Source: Gemmataceae bacterium (GTDB lineage: Bacteria; Planctomycetota; Planctomycetia; Gemmatales; Gemmataceae). Taken from it: 64,000 nucleotides of DNA. The notes below the pieces were generated by a model. The model worked only from the letters and a program-made list of their open reading frames with translations. It made no database searches and had not been told where the DNA came from. The DNA lies in the NCBI GenBank assembly GCA_009691845.1, contig SIAJ01000016.1, positions 1 through 64,000 on the forward strand, in the 5' to 3' direction. Shown one piece after another: positions 9,278 through 17,057 of the stretch (positions are counted from its first letter, which is position 1; every line of letters begins with the position of its first letter). The position numbers and the translations under genes were made by a program.

Positions 9278-9301
9278 CCCCTTCCCGCAAAGGGAAAGGG
9301 G
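9278..9301. repeat. Imperfect hairpin after the DUF4139 fragment
   Basis: CCCCTTCCC at 9278-9286 can pair with GGGAAAGGGG at 9292-9301 with one bulge. It starts 13 bases after the stop codon and could act as a weak terminator. A similar C-run/G-run hairpin is at 62933-62953. Confidence 0.5.
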
Positions 9302-9319
9302 ACTGTGTTAGCCAGTTCC

Positions 9320-9363
9320 TTCGATTCCGGCGTGACGCCCAAGACCACATCGAAGTTCGACGG
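9320..9363 (-). pseudogene. Relic of an intradiol dioxygenase 3' end
   Basis: These 44 bases closely match 10223-10266, the last codons of the intradiol dioxygenase, and differ at about five positions. On the minus strand they still read FDVVLGVTPESK, the C-terminus of that enzyme, but the stop codon is replaced and nothing more of the gene remains. It looks like the end of a former second copy or a recombination scar. It sits directly upstream of the hypothetical gene at 9375. Confidence 0.7.
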
Positions 9364-9374
9364 CGAGGGAGGCA

Positions 9375-9800
9375 ATGTTGAAGCGACAATCCGAGATCGA
9401 GATCTACGTCCGCGACAGCCCGCCTGAGCGACTTGTTGCCTGGATGGAGTTGGTCGTGGGTCCGCTCGCGCCGGCGAAAGATGCCAGGGCGGCGACGGTT
9501 TATTCGAGTCGGATTTGGCCGGTTGTCGTTAGGCCGGGGATTGAGGGCGGCCCATTCGTGGGTGTTTGTTTCAACAGTTCGGACTCTCCGTGGGCCACGG
9601 ACGTAGACTGTGCCCGGCAGGCCTGCATGGAGCTCGGTTACGTGGTGAGGTGCTGCCCAGGCCAGCACTACCCCGGGGTGCCTTGGTGGGCGTCGGACCA
9701 GTTCTTGGAGATCGCAGGAGGTGTCGAGCAGATTGTGACGTGGGAGTGCGCCGAACAAGGCGCTACAGAAGACGGCGGCCGCGATACCGGTTTGTCGTGA
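9375..9800 (+). CDS. Hypothetical protein, planctomycete-type
   Basis: This 141-residue soluble protein has no signal peptide or membrane segment. I chose the ATG at 9375 because a GAGGGAGGC stretch precedes it by a few bases. The composition looks coding: RLVAWMELVVGPL near the N-terminus, then GGPFVGVCFNSSDSPWATD and ARQACMELGYVVRC. It has four to five Cys residues without a clear metal motif. I do not recognise a characterised family; my impression is a small conserved protein of Gemmata-type genomes. The opposite-strand frame over this stretch lacks any recognisable motif. Confidence 0.6.
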   Translation: MLKRQSEIEIYVRDSPPERLVAWMELVVGPLAPAKDARAATVYSSRIWPVVVRPGIEGGPFVGVCFNSSDSPWATDVDCARQACMELGYVVRCCPGQHYPGVPWWASDQFLEIAGGVEQIVTWECAEQGATEDGGRDTGLS

Positions 9801-10184
9801 GTTCACGGAGGCTTCCGTTGCTGATCTATGGCGTTCGTGGACAGTTCGCCCACCCAAAAGAACCACCCTCCATTGCTATAATGGCATCCACGCAACCCAA
9901 AATGACCTACCAACATTGACTCGGCTTTCGGGATTTGCGAGTCTTCACCTCAACATGCCCGCCAGCCTGGCTGGTGCGATCGATCATTGACATCTCGTTG
10001 TTTGTCGAGTTGTTGTGCTTGCCTGAACGCAAGCGATTGCTCGCAAGGAACTTCTTTCACGCCAATTCATTATCACCGGCGTTGGTGTGTCAGAAAATGT
10101 CAGGTTTTGTCAGGTCTGGCAAGTAATTGTTTGCTGAAAGCAGCTGGCCGAGGACTGAGTTCTGGCGGATCGAAAGCTGGGGAG
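9801..10184. other. Intergenic stretch with no gene
   Basis: No convincing gene lies here. A TATAAT hexamer occurs at 9877-9882 but lacks a good -35 partner. Short repeated TGTCAGG words occur near 10090-10125. The frames open here have unlikely composition. Confidence 0.5.
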
Positions 10185-10214
10185 GAGCGGGGCCGGTTTG
10201 CACCGGCCCCGCTC
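10185..10214 (-). terminator. Strong GC hairpin behind the dioxygenase gene
   Basis: A perfect 13-bp stem (10185-10197 with 10202-10214, GAGCGGGGCCGGT) and a four-base loop lie five bases after the stop codon of the dioxygenase. There is no clear T-run after it on the minus strand, so it may be a transcript-protecting hairpin or a weak intrinsic terminator. Confidence 0.65.
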
Positions 10215-10218
10215 TGAT

Positions 10219-10884
10219 CTATTTCGATTCCGGCGTCACGCCCAACACCACATCAAACTTCGCGGCCAGTTCGCCGATCTTGGATTCCTTGATCGGCTTG
10301 AAGTCGATCGTGATGGCGTCGCGAGACTTCAAGTCTTTCACGCTTTTCCAGATGCCGTCCTTCTCGTTGCCCGGATGTCCCTTGATGTAGAACTGCGTGC
10401 AGAGCAATTCCTTGCCGGCCCGTTTCACTTTCACGTGAATGTGCGGGGTGCGGACGGAATACGGCACCGGCTTGATGGTGCGGAAGTAGTACTCGCCCGT
10501 GGAGCCGGTCAGGAAACGGCCAAAGCCCTGGAAATTTTTGTCCAGCTTGTTCTGCTTTTGAGCGCTGTCCCCAGTGTGCAGGTAAACGCCTTTCGCGTCG
10601 CACTGCCAAATTTCGACCAGGGCATTGCGGACGGGATTGCCTTTCGCGTCGAGAATCTTTCCGGTCAGATGCGTGATCTCGCCGACGCCAGGCGTGATAC
10701 CGTCATTGATAATCAGCAGATCGTTATCCGTGTCAAGCGGCAGCTTATCGGGATAGAAGGGGCCTTCCGTCTGAGCCGGGGTCCGCGTCAACTCCTCCGC
10801 GAACAAGCCGGGAGTCGTGAACAGCGTCGCACCCACGCTGCCAAGAAAGAGCCGGCGGCTCGGAAGATAAATTCCTTCGCGCAT
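10219..10884 (-). CDS. Exported intradiol ring-cleavage dioxygenase
   Basis: The protein has 221 residues from the ATG at 10884, where AGGGAGA sits seven bases upstream; the frame continues further 5' without a ribosome site. A twin-arginine-type leader (SRRLFLGSVGATLFTTPG) comes first, then TEGPFYPD, GKILDAKGNPVRNALVEIWQ and the iron-site segment PVPYSVRTPHIHVKV. The family uses Fe(III) bound by two Tyr and two His to split catechol rings between the hydroxyls; the HIH pair, the Tyr of PVPY and a Tyr in KGVYLH are present. Signal-bearing members are common in Planctomycetes and their substrates are unknown. It stands alone, with no beta-ketoadipate pathway genes nearby. A relic of its 3' end lies at 9320-9363. 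Confidence 0.88.
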   Translation of the reverse strand: MREGIYLPSRRLFLGSVGATLFTTPGLFAEELTRTPAQTEGPFYPDKLPLDTDNDLLIINDGITPGVGEITHLTGKILDAKGNPVRNALVEIWQCDAKGVYLHTGDSAQKQNKLDKNFQGFGRFLTGSTGEYYFRTIKPVPYSVRTPHIHVKVKRAGKELLCTQFYIKGHPGNEKDGIWKSVKDLKSRDAITIDFKPIKESKIGELAAKFDVVLGVTPESK

Positions 10885-10977
10885 GTGAATCTCCCTAAAA
10901 AGTGAATCGCGAAATGTGATGGCTTTCATACGAATTTGGGGCTTGCTGCCCAACAGAAGAAACCAGAGGCAATCCCG

Positions 10978-11048
10978 CCACGGATTTCACGGAATTACAC
11001 GGATAAAGGCATCAGGCAGTGTTGGTTCTATCCGTGCGAATCCGTGGG
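10978..11048. repeat. Palindromic CCACGGAT / ATCCGTGG element
   Basis: CCACGGATTTCACGG at 10978-10992, followed by ACACGGATA, is partly reverse-complementary to TATCCGTGCGAATCCGTGGG at 11029-11048. It lies upstream of the dioxygenase gene and downstream of citrate synthase. It is one of several palindromic intergenic families in this window. Confidence 0.7.
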
Positions 11049-11100
11049 ATGATTCTACGTTACAGATCTGCTTTGCTTGCCGTTTGTCTTGGTCGTTGAC

Positions 11101-12222
11101 TCAGCGTTCTTCCAGCGGCTTCACGGTTTTCGCTGGCGGACCAACATACAACGAACGCGGGCGAATCAGGCGGTTGTTGTCAAGTTGCTCGATGACGTGC
11201 GCGCTCCAGCCGGCCACGCGGGAAATCGCGAAGATCGGCGTGTAGATCGGGATTTCCAGGCCCAACGCATGGTACAGGCGACCGGCGGGCCAATCGAGGT
11301 TCGGGTACATTTTCTTTTCGTCGGCCATCACGCGTTCGATCGTGTCGGCCGTGTCTTCCCATTCGAGCGTGCCGGCTTTCGCGGCGGCCGCTCGTGCGAA
11401 ACCCTTCAAGATTTCGGCACGAACATCGCCAGCCTTGTAGACGCGGTGTCCGAAACCCATGATCCGTTCCTTGCGGGCCAGGGCGTCCTTGGTCCACTTC
11501 GCAGCGGTTGCAAGTCCCCCGGAGGATTTCACGACGTCCATCACCTTCTCGTTTGCTCCGCCGTGCAGGGCTCCCTTCAAGGCACCGATGGCACCACACA
11601 CGGCCGAATGCAAATCGGATTGCGTTGAGACAATCGTGCGGGCCGCGAAGGTGCTGGCGTTGAATTCGTGTTCCGCATAAAGGATCAGTGAGACGTCGAA
11701 CGCCTTCACTTCCTCGGGAGTAGCCTCCGCTCCGCGAAGCATGTAGAGAAAGTTCGCACCATGGGCCAGTTCCGGCCGAGCGGGCACGGCATGCAACCTT
11801 TTGCTGAACCGAAAATGATCGGCCACCGCTACGGGAAGTTGGGCCAGCAGTCGCTCTGCTTTGCGCAGGTTGGCATCGTGCGAGTTGTCGGCCATGTCCT
11901 GATCGTAATGCGCTAGCACGCTCACGGCCGAGCGAAGAGCATCGAGCGGTAACGTCCACTTTGGTAACGATTGAAGCAAATCACGAAGGGGCAATGGCAG
12001 CCGTCGCGCCGTCGCAATTCGGGCCTGAAATTGCCCGAGTTCCTTGGCGTTCGGTAAGTTGCCGTACAAGAGCAGATAGGCAACCTCGTCGAACGAGCAC
12101 TGCTCCGACAGTTCTCCGACGGGATAGCCCCGATAGCGCAGGCCGTCCGTAATCGTGGAAATGGCGGTCTCGCCGGCAATTACGCCTTCGAGGCCAGGGG
12201 AGTAGGCTGGTGTCGTGCTCAT
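11101..12222 (-). CDS. gltA: Citrate synthase
   Basis: The 373-residue length fits the short, non-allosteric type of citrate synthase, which condenses oxaloacetate and acetyl-CoA at the entry to the TCA cycle. The catalytic set is visible: His in KGALHGGANEKVM, His in GFGHRVYKAGDVR and Asp in YPNLDWPAGRLYHALG. EHEFNASTFAARTI and TPIFAISRVAGWSAH are further family signatures. The start ATG at 12222 follows AGGAGATAAC. It is monocistronic, with palindromic elements on both sides. A methylcitrate synthase role cannot be excluded from sequence alone, but no propionate genes are near. Confidence 0.93.
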   Translation of the reverse strand: MSTTPAYSPGLEGVIAGETAISTITDGLRYRGYPVGELSEQCSFDEVAYLLLYGNLPNAKELGQFQARIATARRLPLPLRDLLQSLPKWTLPLDALRSAVSVLAHYDQDMADNSHDANLRKAERLLAQLPVAVADHFRFSKRLHAVPARPELAHGANFLYMLRGAEATPEEVKAFDVSLILYAEHEFNASTFAARTIVSTQSDLHSAVCGAIGALKGALHGGANEKVMDVVKSSGGLATAAKWTKDALARKERIMGFGHRVYKAGDVRAEILKGFARAAAAKAGTLEWEDTADTIERVMADEKKMYPNLDWPAGRLYHALGLEIPIYTPIFAISRVAGWSAHVIEQLDNNRLIRPRSLYVGPPAKTVKPLEER

Positions 12223-12306
12223 CGCGTTATCTCCTAAGTGCGAGGCTGATTGTCGCGGATGTTTGGCTACTCTTCAAGTAGGTGTTCGCTTGAGATTTCC
12301 ATGTAG

Positions 12307-12398
12307 CCCTCTCGCTCCGCGAGAGGGAGGCAGGGCACCGTAGGAACGGGAGAGGTCGAGTGGGGCTAGAGTTGCCGCCCTCTCGCTGAGCGAGAGGG
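12307..12398. repeat. Two CCCTCTCG...CGAGAGGG hairpins
   Basis: CCCTCTCG at 12307-12314 pairs with CGAGAGGG at 12320-12327. A second, perfect 21-base palindrome (CCCTCTCGCT-G-AGCGAGAGGG) spans 12378-12398. Both stems share the same sequence and their loops differ. They fill the gap between the divergently transcribed citrate synthase and TPR genes. Confidence 0.85.
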
Positions 12399-12468
12399 TC
12401 ACTTTCGCGACCTGGCGATGTAATCTGTGCATGAAATACGCGTGCATCTCTGTTATCATTCACTCAAC

Positions 12469-13725
12469 ATGTTTCGCGCTGCTTCTAGCCTCGTCTTGAT
12501 TCTGCCTGTCGTCTGCCAGGCGGGATTGCATTATTCGGCCGAGACAGTGGCCGAGCTTCCCTCGCAATGGCGCGGATTTCTGCTCGATCATCGGGCGTTG
12601 CGGAACATCGGCATGCCGCCTGCGGCGGGTGCGGAGTTACACCTGCTTCGCGAGCAGTACGTAGAATCCGCGAACAAGCTGGAGGCAATCGCCAAGAAGC
12701 AAGCCCTGACCGCCGATGAAGCAGCCGATCTCGGGGCTCTCCATGTGCGACTTGGTCGGCCGGGCAAGGCAATCGAAGTGTTGCGGAAAGCCCAGCGCGA
12801 CTACCCAAGCCATTTTCGCAGCGCGGCAAATCTCGGTACGGCCTGGCAGATACAGGGCGATCTGAATGAAGCCTCGCGATCACTTCAGGAGGCCGTGAAG
12901 CTTGCTCCTGGTCGCTGGAAGCCATTGGAAGAAGCTCACCTGAAACTGGTCCGGCTTCGCCTGAAGGACACAAAGAACGCACTATCACCCGACGATCTTT
13001 TTGGCATCCCGGTCGATCCCACGACTCGGAAGAAGCTTCCCGGCGATGACCTGGCTATCGTTCAGCAACTTGCCTTGTGGATGCCAGGCGACGGGCGGTT
13101 GCTCTGGCTGCTCGGTGAATTGGCGAATGCCCATGGCGATGTTCGCACGGCTGCAGCCATCATGGAAGGTGTCGTCTCCGAGTTCGCGCTGACGACACCG
13201 GAAGCGCGAGCGAAACGCAAACTCTTTCGGGCCGCCGCCGACGAGATCGGCAAACTCCCGGACAGCGAGCACGCGAAGTATCGTGGCGACATTGCGTTCA
13301 AGTCGATTCGTCCCGTCGGTCGTACGCTCGATTCGACATTGCTGTCTGAAATCCGTCCCGAAGGCATCAATCCATTGCCCTGGGTGGTGCTCTCGGAAAC
13401 CACAGTCGAAAAACCCTTTCGGCCCAGATTTCACAAGCACTTGCAGCAACTCGATGGCAAGAAAGTTTCGCTCACGGGATTCATGCAACCGGTGACGATG
13501 GACATCGAAGTATCCGGTTTCTTGTTGATCGAGTACCCGATCGGTTGCTGGTTTTGCGAAACTCCCGAGCCGGCCGGCTTACTCTACATCGAAATCGCTG
13601 GGGGAAAAACGGTACCCGTCAAGCGTGGCCGGGTTAAAGTGGAAGGTACACTCAAGCTCAATTCGAGTGATCCCGAAGATTTTCTGTACACAATCATCAG
13701 GGCATCGATCCGCGATCCGGATTAG
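12469..13725 (+). CDS. Exported TPR protein with DUF3299-like C-terminus
   Basis: The protein has 418 residues from the ATG at 12469, where a signal peptide begins (FRAASSLVLILPVVCQA). Residues ~55-150 contain TPR-type helices (ADLGALHVRLGRPGKAIEVL, NLGTAWQIQGDLNEASRSL), and a further helical region continues to ~260. Residues ~320-418 resemble DUF3299: GKKVSLTGFMQP, then PIGCWFCETPEP and a beta-rich end. Two Cys in the CWFC segment could bind metal or form a disulfide. The protein is envelope-associated; its function is unknown. Its 3' end is duplicated 90 bases downstream beyond a palindromic element. Confidence 0.7.
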   Translation: MFRAASSLVLILPVVCQAGLHYSAETVAELPSQWRGFLLDHRALRNIGMPPAAGAELHLLREQYVESANKLEAIAKKQALTADEAADLGALHVRLGRPGKAIEVLRKAQRDYPSHFRSAANLGTAWQIQGDLNEASRSLQEAVKLAPGRWKPLEEAHLKLVRLRLKDTKNALSPDDLFGIPVDPTTRKKLPGDDLAIVQQLALWMPGDGRLLWLLGELANAHGDVRTAAAIMEGVVSEFALTTPEARAKRKLFRAAADEIGKLPDSEHAKYRGDIAFKSIRPVGRTLDSTLLSEIRPEGINPLPWVVLSETTVEKPFRPRFHKHLQQLDGKKVSLTGFMQPVTMDIEVSGFLLIEYPIGCWFCETPEPAGLLYIEIAGGKTVPVKRGRVKVEGTLKLNSSDPEDFLYTIIRASIRDPD

Positions 13726-13730
13726 GTTCG

Positions 13731-13789
13731 ATAGTAGTCGGCACACTCCGTGTGCCGATCACCCGCCCACGGAGTGTGCGGGCTACTAT
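13731..13789. repeat. AGTAGTCGGCACAC-type palindrome
   Basis: ATAGTAG at 13731-13737 and CTACTAT at 13783-13789 bound a large imperfect palindrome. Each arm also holds its own small hairpin around CACACTCCGTG or CACGGAGTGTG. The sequence GGGCATCGATCCGCGA occurs on both sides, at 13700-13715 and 13790-13805. Relatives are at 44986-45018 and 63595-63649. Confidence 0.85.
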
Positions 13790-13827
13790 GGGCATCGATC
13801 CGCGACCCCGACTAGCGAGGCAACTGC

Positions 13828-15030
13828 ATGCGTTCCGCGATACTGCTCTCACTTCTTCTTGTTGCACCCGTCTTGGCCCAGCGGCCAAATGCAAAGGTCA
13901 GCGGCTGGTATTCGGATTACAACGCGGCGAAGGCCGAGGCCAAACGGTCGGGCAAGCCGATGTTCGTGACATTCCGGTGCGAAGCTTGAATAGACTGCGC
14001 CAAATTCGACGAGCAGGTTGTTCGTCTCGCCAAGCCTTTGAACGAAATCGCCGACAGTTTCGTTCGCGTCCGCCTCGTGCGCATCACCGGGGTCGATCTC
14101 TCGCTCTTTGAATTCGATTTCGACTGCACCTGGTTTGGCTTCTTCATGAATGCGGATGAGATGATCTACGGCCGTTACGGTGGCCGCGACGCTGGCAGCG
14201 ACGACAGCCGAATCTCGCTTGCTGGTCTCAAGTATGCGGCCGAGCAAGCGATAGCCCGGCACAAACTCGCCACGGAGGGAAAGCCTCCGAGCCGTGGAGG
14301 ACCCATTTTCGTCGAACAAATGCCAGCCGCGAAAGCACGGAAGCGGCAAGACTGCATCCATTGCCATCAGATCAACGAATTTCGGCGGGCCGACCTTAAA
14401 CTCACTGGTAAGTGGGACCGCAACGATTTGTGGGTTTACCCGTTGCCCGAAAACGTCGGCATCACGCTCGACGTCGATCGTGGTAATCTCGTGAAAGCCG
14501 TGAAGGAAAGCTCGGCGGCCGCGAAGCTCGGCATCAAGCCCGGAGATTCACTGGTCCGCTTGAATGGCTATACGGTTGCGTCGTTTGCGGACGGTCAGTT
14601 CGCCCTGCACAAGGGCCCGAGAACCGGGATGATTCTGGTCGAGTGGAAAAGCGGCGGGATCCCGATGAGTGGCAAACTGGATGTCGCCGAGGGCTGGCGG
14701 AAGACCAACATTACCTGGCGATCGTCGATGCTGGATATTCTTCCATCGCTCCTGATCAGCGGAGATGATCTCGCGGCTGCGGAAAAGAAGGCACTGGCCC
14801 TACCGGAAAAGAATGCCGCGTTTCGCCAAGATAAGTTCGTGCATTCCACGATGAAGGCAATCGGCATCCAGAAAGGCGACATCATCGTCGGTTTCAACGG
14901 CAAGGGAATCGAAGGCACGATGGAAGACTTTCTTGGCTTCGTAAGACGTGAACATTTGGTTGGCGATAAGGCCACCGTGAGCATTGTTCGCGATGGCAAG
15001 CAGATGGAGATTCCGTTGACGTTGAAGTAA
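13828..15030 (+). CDS. Thioredoxin-like/PDZ selenoprotein with in-frame TGA
   Basis: Read through the TGA at 13987-13989, the frame gives 400 residues from the ATG at 13828 (GCGAGG seven bases upstream). Residues 1-17 are a signal peptide. A thioredoxin-like region at ~25-145 contains FRCEA-U54-IDCAKFD, so Cys51, Sec54 and Cys57 form a C-x2-U-x2-C redox motif. CIHCH at 176-180 is a CXXCH haem-c motif. PDZ-like domains lie at ~208-260 (AAKLGIKPGDSLVRLNG) and ~335-400 (AIGIQKGDIIVGFNGKG). Both sides of the TGA are well coding in one frame with no other lesion. I recall a database family called Trx7/PDZ (seleno)protein that fits. A plain nonsense mutation is the alternative. It probably acts as a periplasmic redox protein. 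Confidence 0.8.
14008..14026 (+). promoter_or_regulatory. Candidate bacterial SECIS stem-loop
   Basis: GACGAGC (14008-14014) pairs with GTTCGTC (14020-14026), seven pairs with one G-U, around the loop AGGTT (14015-14019). The loop begins 25 bases after the TGA, within the range known for bacterial SECIS elements. GCAGGU at the apex matches the E. coli fdhF SECIS apex, where the loop G and U contact SelB. It lies inside the coding region, as bacterial SECIS elements do. Confidence 0.65.
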
Positions 15031-15041
15031 AGCCAACGTGG

Positions 15042-15104
15042 CGGCAGGCCTCCAGGCCTGCCGGGTCTTTCGTTCGACCTGGAACAGGCCAGGAGGCCTG
15101 TTCC
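15042..15104. terminator. Two hairpins between convergent genes
   Basis: A perfect 10-bp stem CGGCAGGCCT/AGGCCTGCCG (15042-15051, 15054-15063) is followed by a second, GGAACAGGCC/GGCCTGTTCC (15081-15090, 15095-15104). They sit between the 3' ends of two convergent genes and can act in both directions. The repeated CAGGCC core also suggests a dispersed palindromic element. Confidence 0.65.
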
Positions 15105-15115
15105 CACAGCTTCGC

Positions 15116-15997
15116 CTACCGCGACTCGCGCTTGACCAAATACTCCGCCAACGAGAGCCCTAAATCCTTGTCCGTTCGCAGCTCCACATAGTCGATATGG
15201 TGCAGTCTGCAACCCGTTTGCAGTTCCTTGCGGAAGGCGTTGAACTCATGCAGGTAGCCCTCACGCACTCCGACCGGGTCGGTCAACAAATCAGGGAGTT
15301 GCTCCAGTCCGTGGAACATTGTTGATTGTCGGAACGGGAACTCGATCTCGGCAGCATCAAGCACGTGAAATACAACCACGTCGTGCCGTTGATGTTTCAG
15401 GTGCTTGAGGCCCGAGAGAATCTCGGCCGGCTCGTCGAACAGATCGCTGAAGATGGCCACCACGCCGCGACGTGAAAAACGTTCGGCCGCTTCGTGCAAT
15501 ACGGGACCAATTTTCGAGGTCTCGTTCGACACCCCGCCGACGAGCAGACGACAAACATCTTTCAGGTGCGTTGCCTGGCTCGCGGGCCGCAGGAATTGCC
15601 GAACTTGCGAATCGAACGTCGCGAGCCCGACACTGTCGGTCTGGTGCACGACCAGATGGCCGAGTGACGCCGCCGCCCGGCAGGCCAAATCGTACTTCGT
15701 AACCTCCGTGGAACCATACCGCATCGACTCGCTGGCATCGACGAGCAGCCAGCACACGAGGTTGGTTTCGAGTTCGTACTGCTTCAGGTAAAAGCGTTCC
15801 TTGCGGCCAAACACTTTCCAGTCGATGTGGCGAATGTCGTCGCCCGGCACATACTCGCGGTGTTGAGCGAACTCGACCGCGAAACCGTGCTGCTTGCTGC
15901 GATGCCCGCCGGTGAGAAATCCATCGATGGTTTGGCGAGCCTGCAACTCGAGCGTGCGAATGCGTGCAAGTGTGTCGGCATCGAGCAGTGTCGGCAT
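15116..15997 (-). CDS. DUF58 domain protein
   Basis: The protein has 293 residues from the ATG at 15997 (MPTLLDADTLARI), where family members begin; the longer frame adds an unlikely leader. DUF58 signatures are REYVPGDDIRHIDWKVFGR and a von Willebrand-A-like core with LLVDASESMRYGS (a DxSxS metal site). It is soluble, with no membrane segment, unlike the DUF58 protein at 58808. DUF58 proteins usually work with MoxR ATPases in assembling or activating other proteins, but no MoxR gene is adjacent here. The PfkB kinase gene starts 142 bases away on the other strand. Confidence 0.88.
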   Translation of the reverse strand: MPTLLDADTLARIRTLELQARQTIDGFLTGGHRSKQHGFAVEFAQHREYVPGDDIRHIDWKVFGRKERFYLKQYELETNLVCWLLVDASESMRYGSTEVTKYDLACRAAASLGHLVVHQTDSVGLATFDSQVRQFLRPASQATHLKDVCRLLVGGVSNETSKIGPVLHEAAERFSRRGVVAIFSDLFDEPAEILSGLKHLKHQRHDVVVFHVLDAAEIEFPFRQSTMFHGLEQLPDLLTDPVGVREGYLHEFNAFRKELQTGCRLHHIDYVELRTDKDLGLSLAEYLVKRESR

Positions 15998-16139
15998 GGT
16001 GAGTATTATGCAGAAAGGCGGACACTTCTCGCCCAACCCGACAGATTATTCCTGTCTGCGTCCACTCCGGGGTCAATCAGCCTGGAGGCTGTCGCGTTCA
16101 GCGACAAGTCACGAAAGCCGTTCCGAATACAAAAGCAAC

Positions 16140-17057
16140 ATGCGAAGCGACCGCCCTATTGTTGCCATCGGCGAATTGTTATGGGACATGCTGCTCACGG
16201 GCCCTCGTCCGGGCGGCGCTCCGTTCAACTTCGCGTTTCACTGCCATCAACTCGGTCATCGAGCTATCATGGTCAGCCGCGTTGGCGAAGACGAACTGGG
16301 CCACAAACTGCGGCAGAAAGTTCTGCGACTGCGACTGAGTGACGAGTTCATTCAAGCCGACTCGGTTCACCCAACCGGCACCGTGAGCGTCGAGGTCGAT
16401 CAGGCGGGGCAGCCGAAGTACACGATCGCCAGGCCGGTGGCCTGGGACTATTTGGAATGGAATGACAGCCTGGCAGCATTGGCAAAGGAAGCGACGGCCG
16501 TCTGTTTCGGTACCTTGGCTCAACGCACCATGCAGAATCGCGATCTCGTGTCCGCGTTCGTTGCGAACACCCGCGAGGATTGCCTGGCCATCTGCGACAT
16601 TAACTTTCGTCGCCCGTCTCTGACGGACAAGATCATCGAGGACTCGCTACGAATGTGCGATTGGCTGAAAGCGAATGAAGAGGAGGCCAAGTACATCGCG
16701 GAGTTGATTCCGGCCACGCTTGGTTCACCGCATTCGCACTCCGGTAGCGACAGGATTCTATCTCGCTTGGTGGGGGCCATCTCGGGAAATCGTGCTCTCT
16801 GTGCCATGTCTCTTGGGGCCAGCGGCTGCATTGTCGGCACTTCGGAGGCCACGGTTAAACTGCCTGGAATCCCCGTTCAAGTGGCCGATACCGTGGGAGC
16901 GGGAGACGCCTTCACGGCCGCGCTGTTGACCCAGCATCTTGAGGGCAAGCCGCTCGATCAGGCGGCCAGATTTGCAAATGCCTATGCGGCCGTGGTGGCG
17001 AGCAAACGCAGTGGCACGCCGAGTGTCACACGCGAAGAAGTGGAGAGATTGTTGTGA
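16140..17057 (+). CDS. PfkB-family sugar kinase, fructokinase-like
   Basis: The protein has 305 residues from the ATG at 16140 (MRSDRPIVAIGELLWD). It carries both PfkB signatures: GGAPFNFAFHCHQLG near the N-terminus and DTVGAGDAFTAALL near the C-terminus, where the Asp of GAGD is the catalytic base. The early GELLWDMLL and GGAPFN motifs are closest to fructokinases, which phosphorylate fructose with ATP. Its stop overlaps the GTG start of the next gene by two bases, so the two are probably co-translated. Substrate specificity is inferred and could be another sugar. Confidence 0.85.
   Translation: MRSDRPIVAIGELLWDMLLTGPRPGGAPFNFAFHCHQLGHRAIMVSRVGEDELGHKLRQKVLRLRLSDEFIQADSVHPTGTVSVEVDQAGQPKYTIARPVAWDYLEWNDSLAALAKEATAVCFGTLAQRTMQNRDLVSAFVANTREDCLAICDINFRRPSLTDKIIEDSLRMCDWLKANEEEAKYIAELIPATLGSPHSHSGSDRILSRLVGAISGNRALCAMSLGASGCIVGTSEATVKLPGIPVQVADTVGAGDAFTAALLTQHLEGKPLDQAARFANAYAAVVASKRSGTPSVTREEVERLL

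Noticed and set aside
9141-9866. 241-codon minus-strand frame
   Set aside because: Composition is poor and it overlaps the better plus-strand hypothetical gene at 9375.
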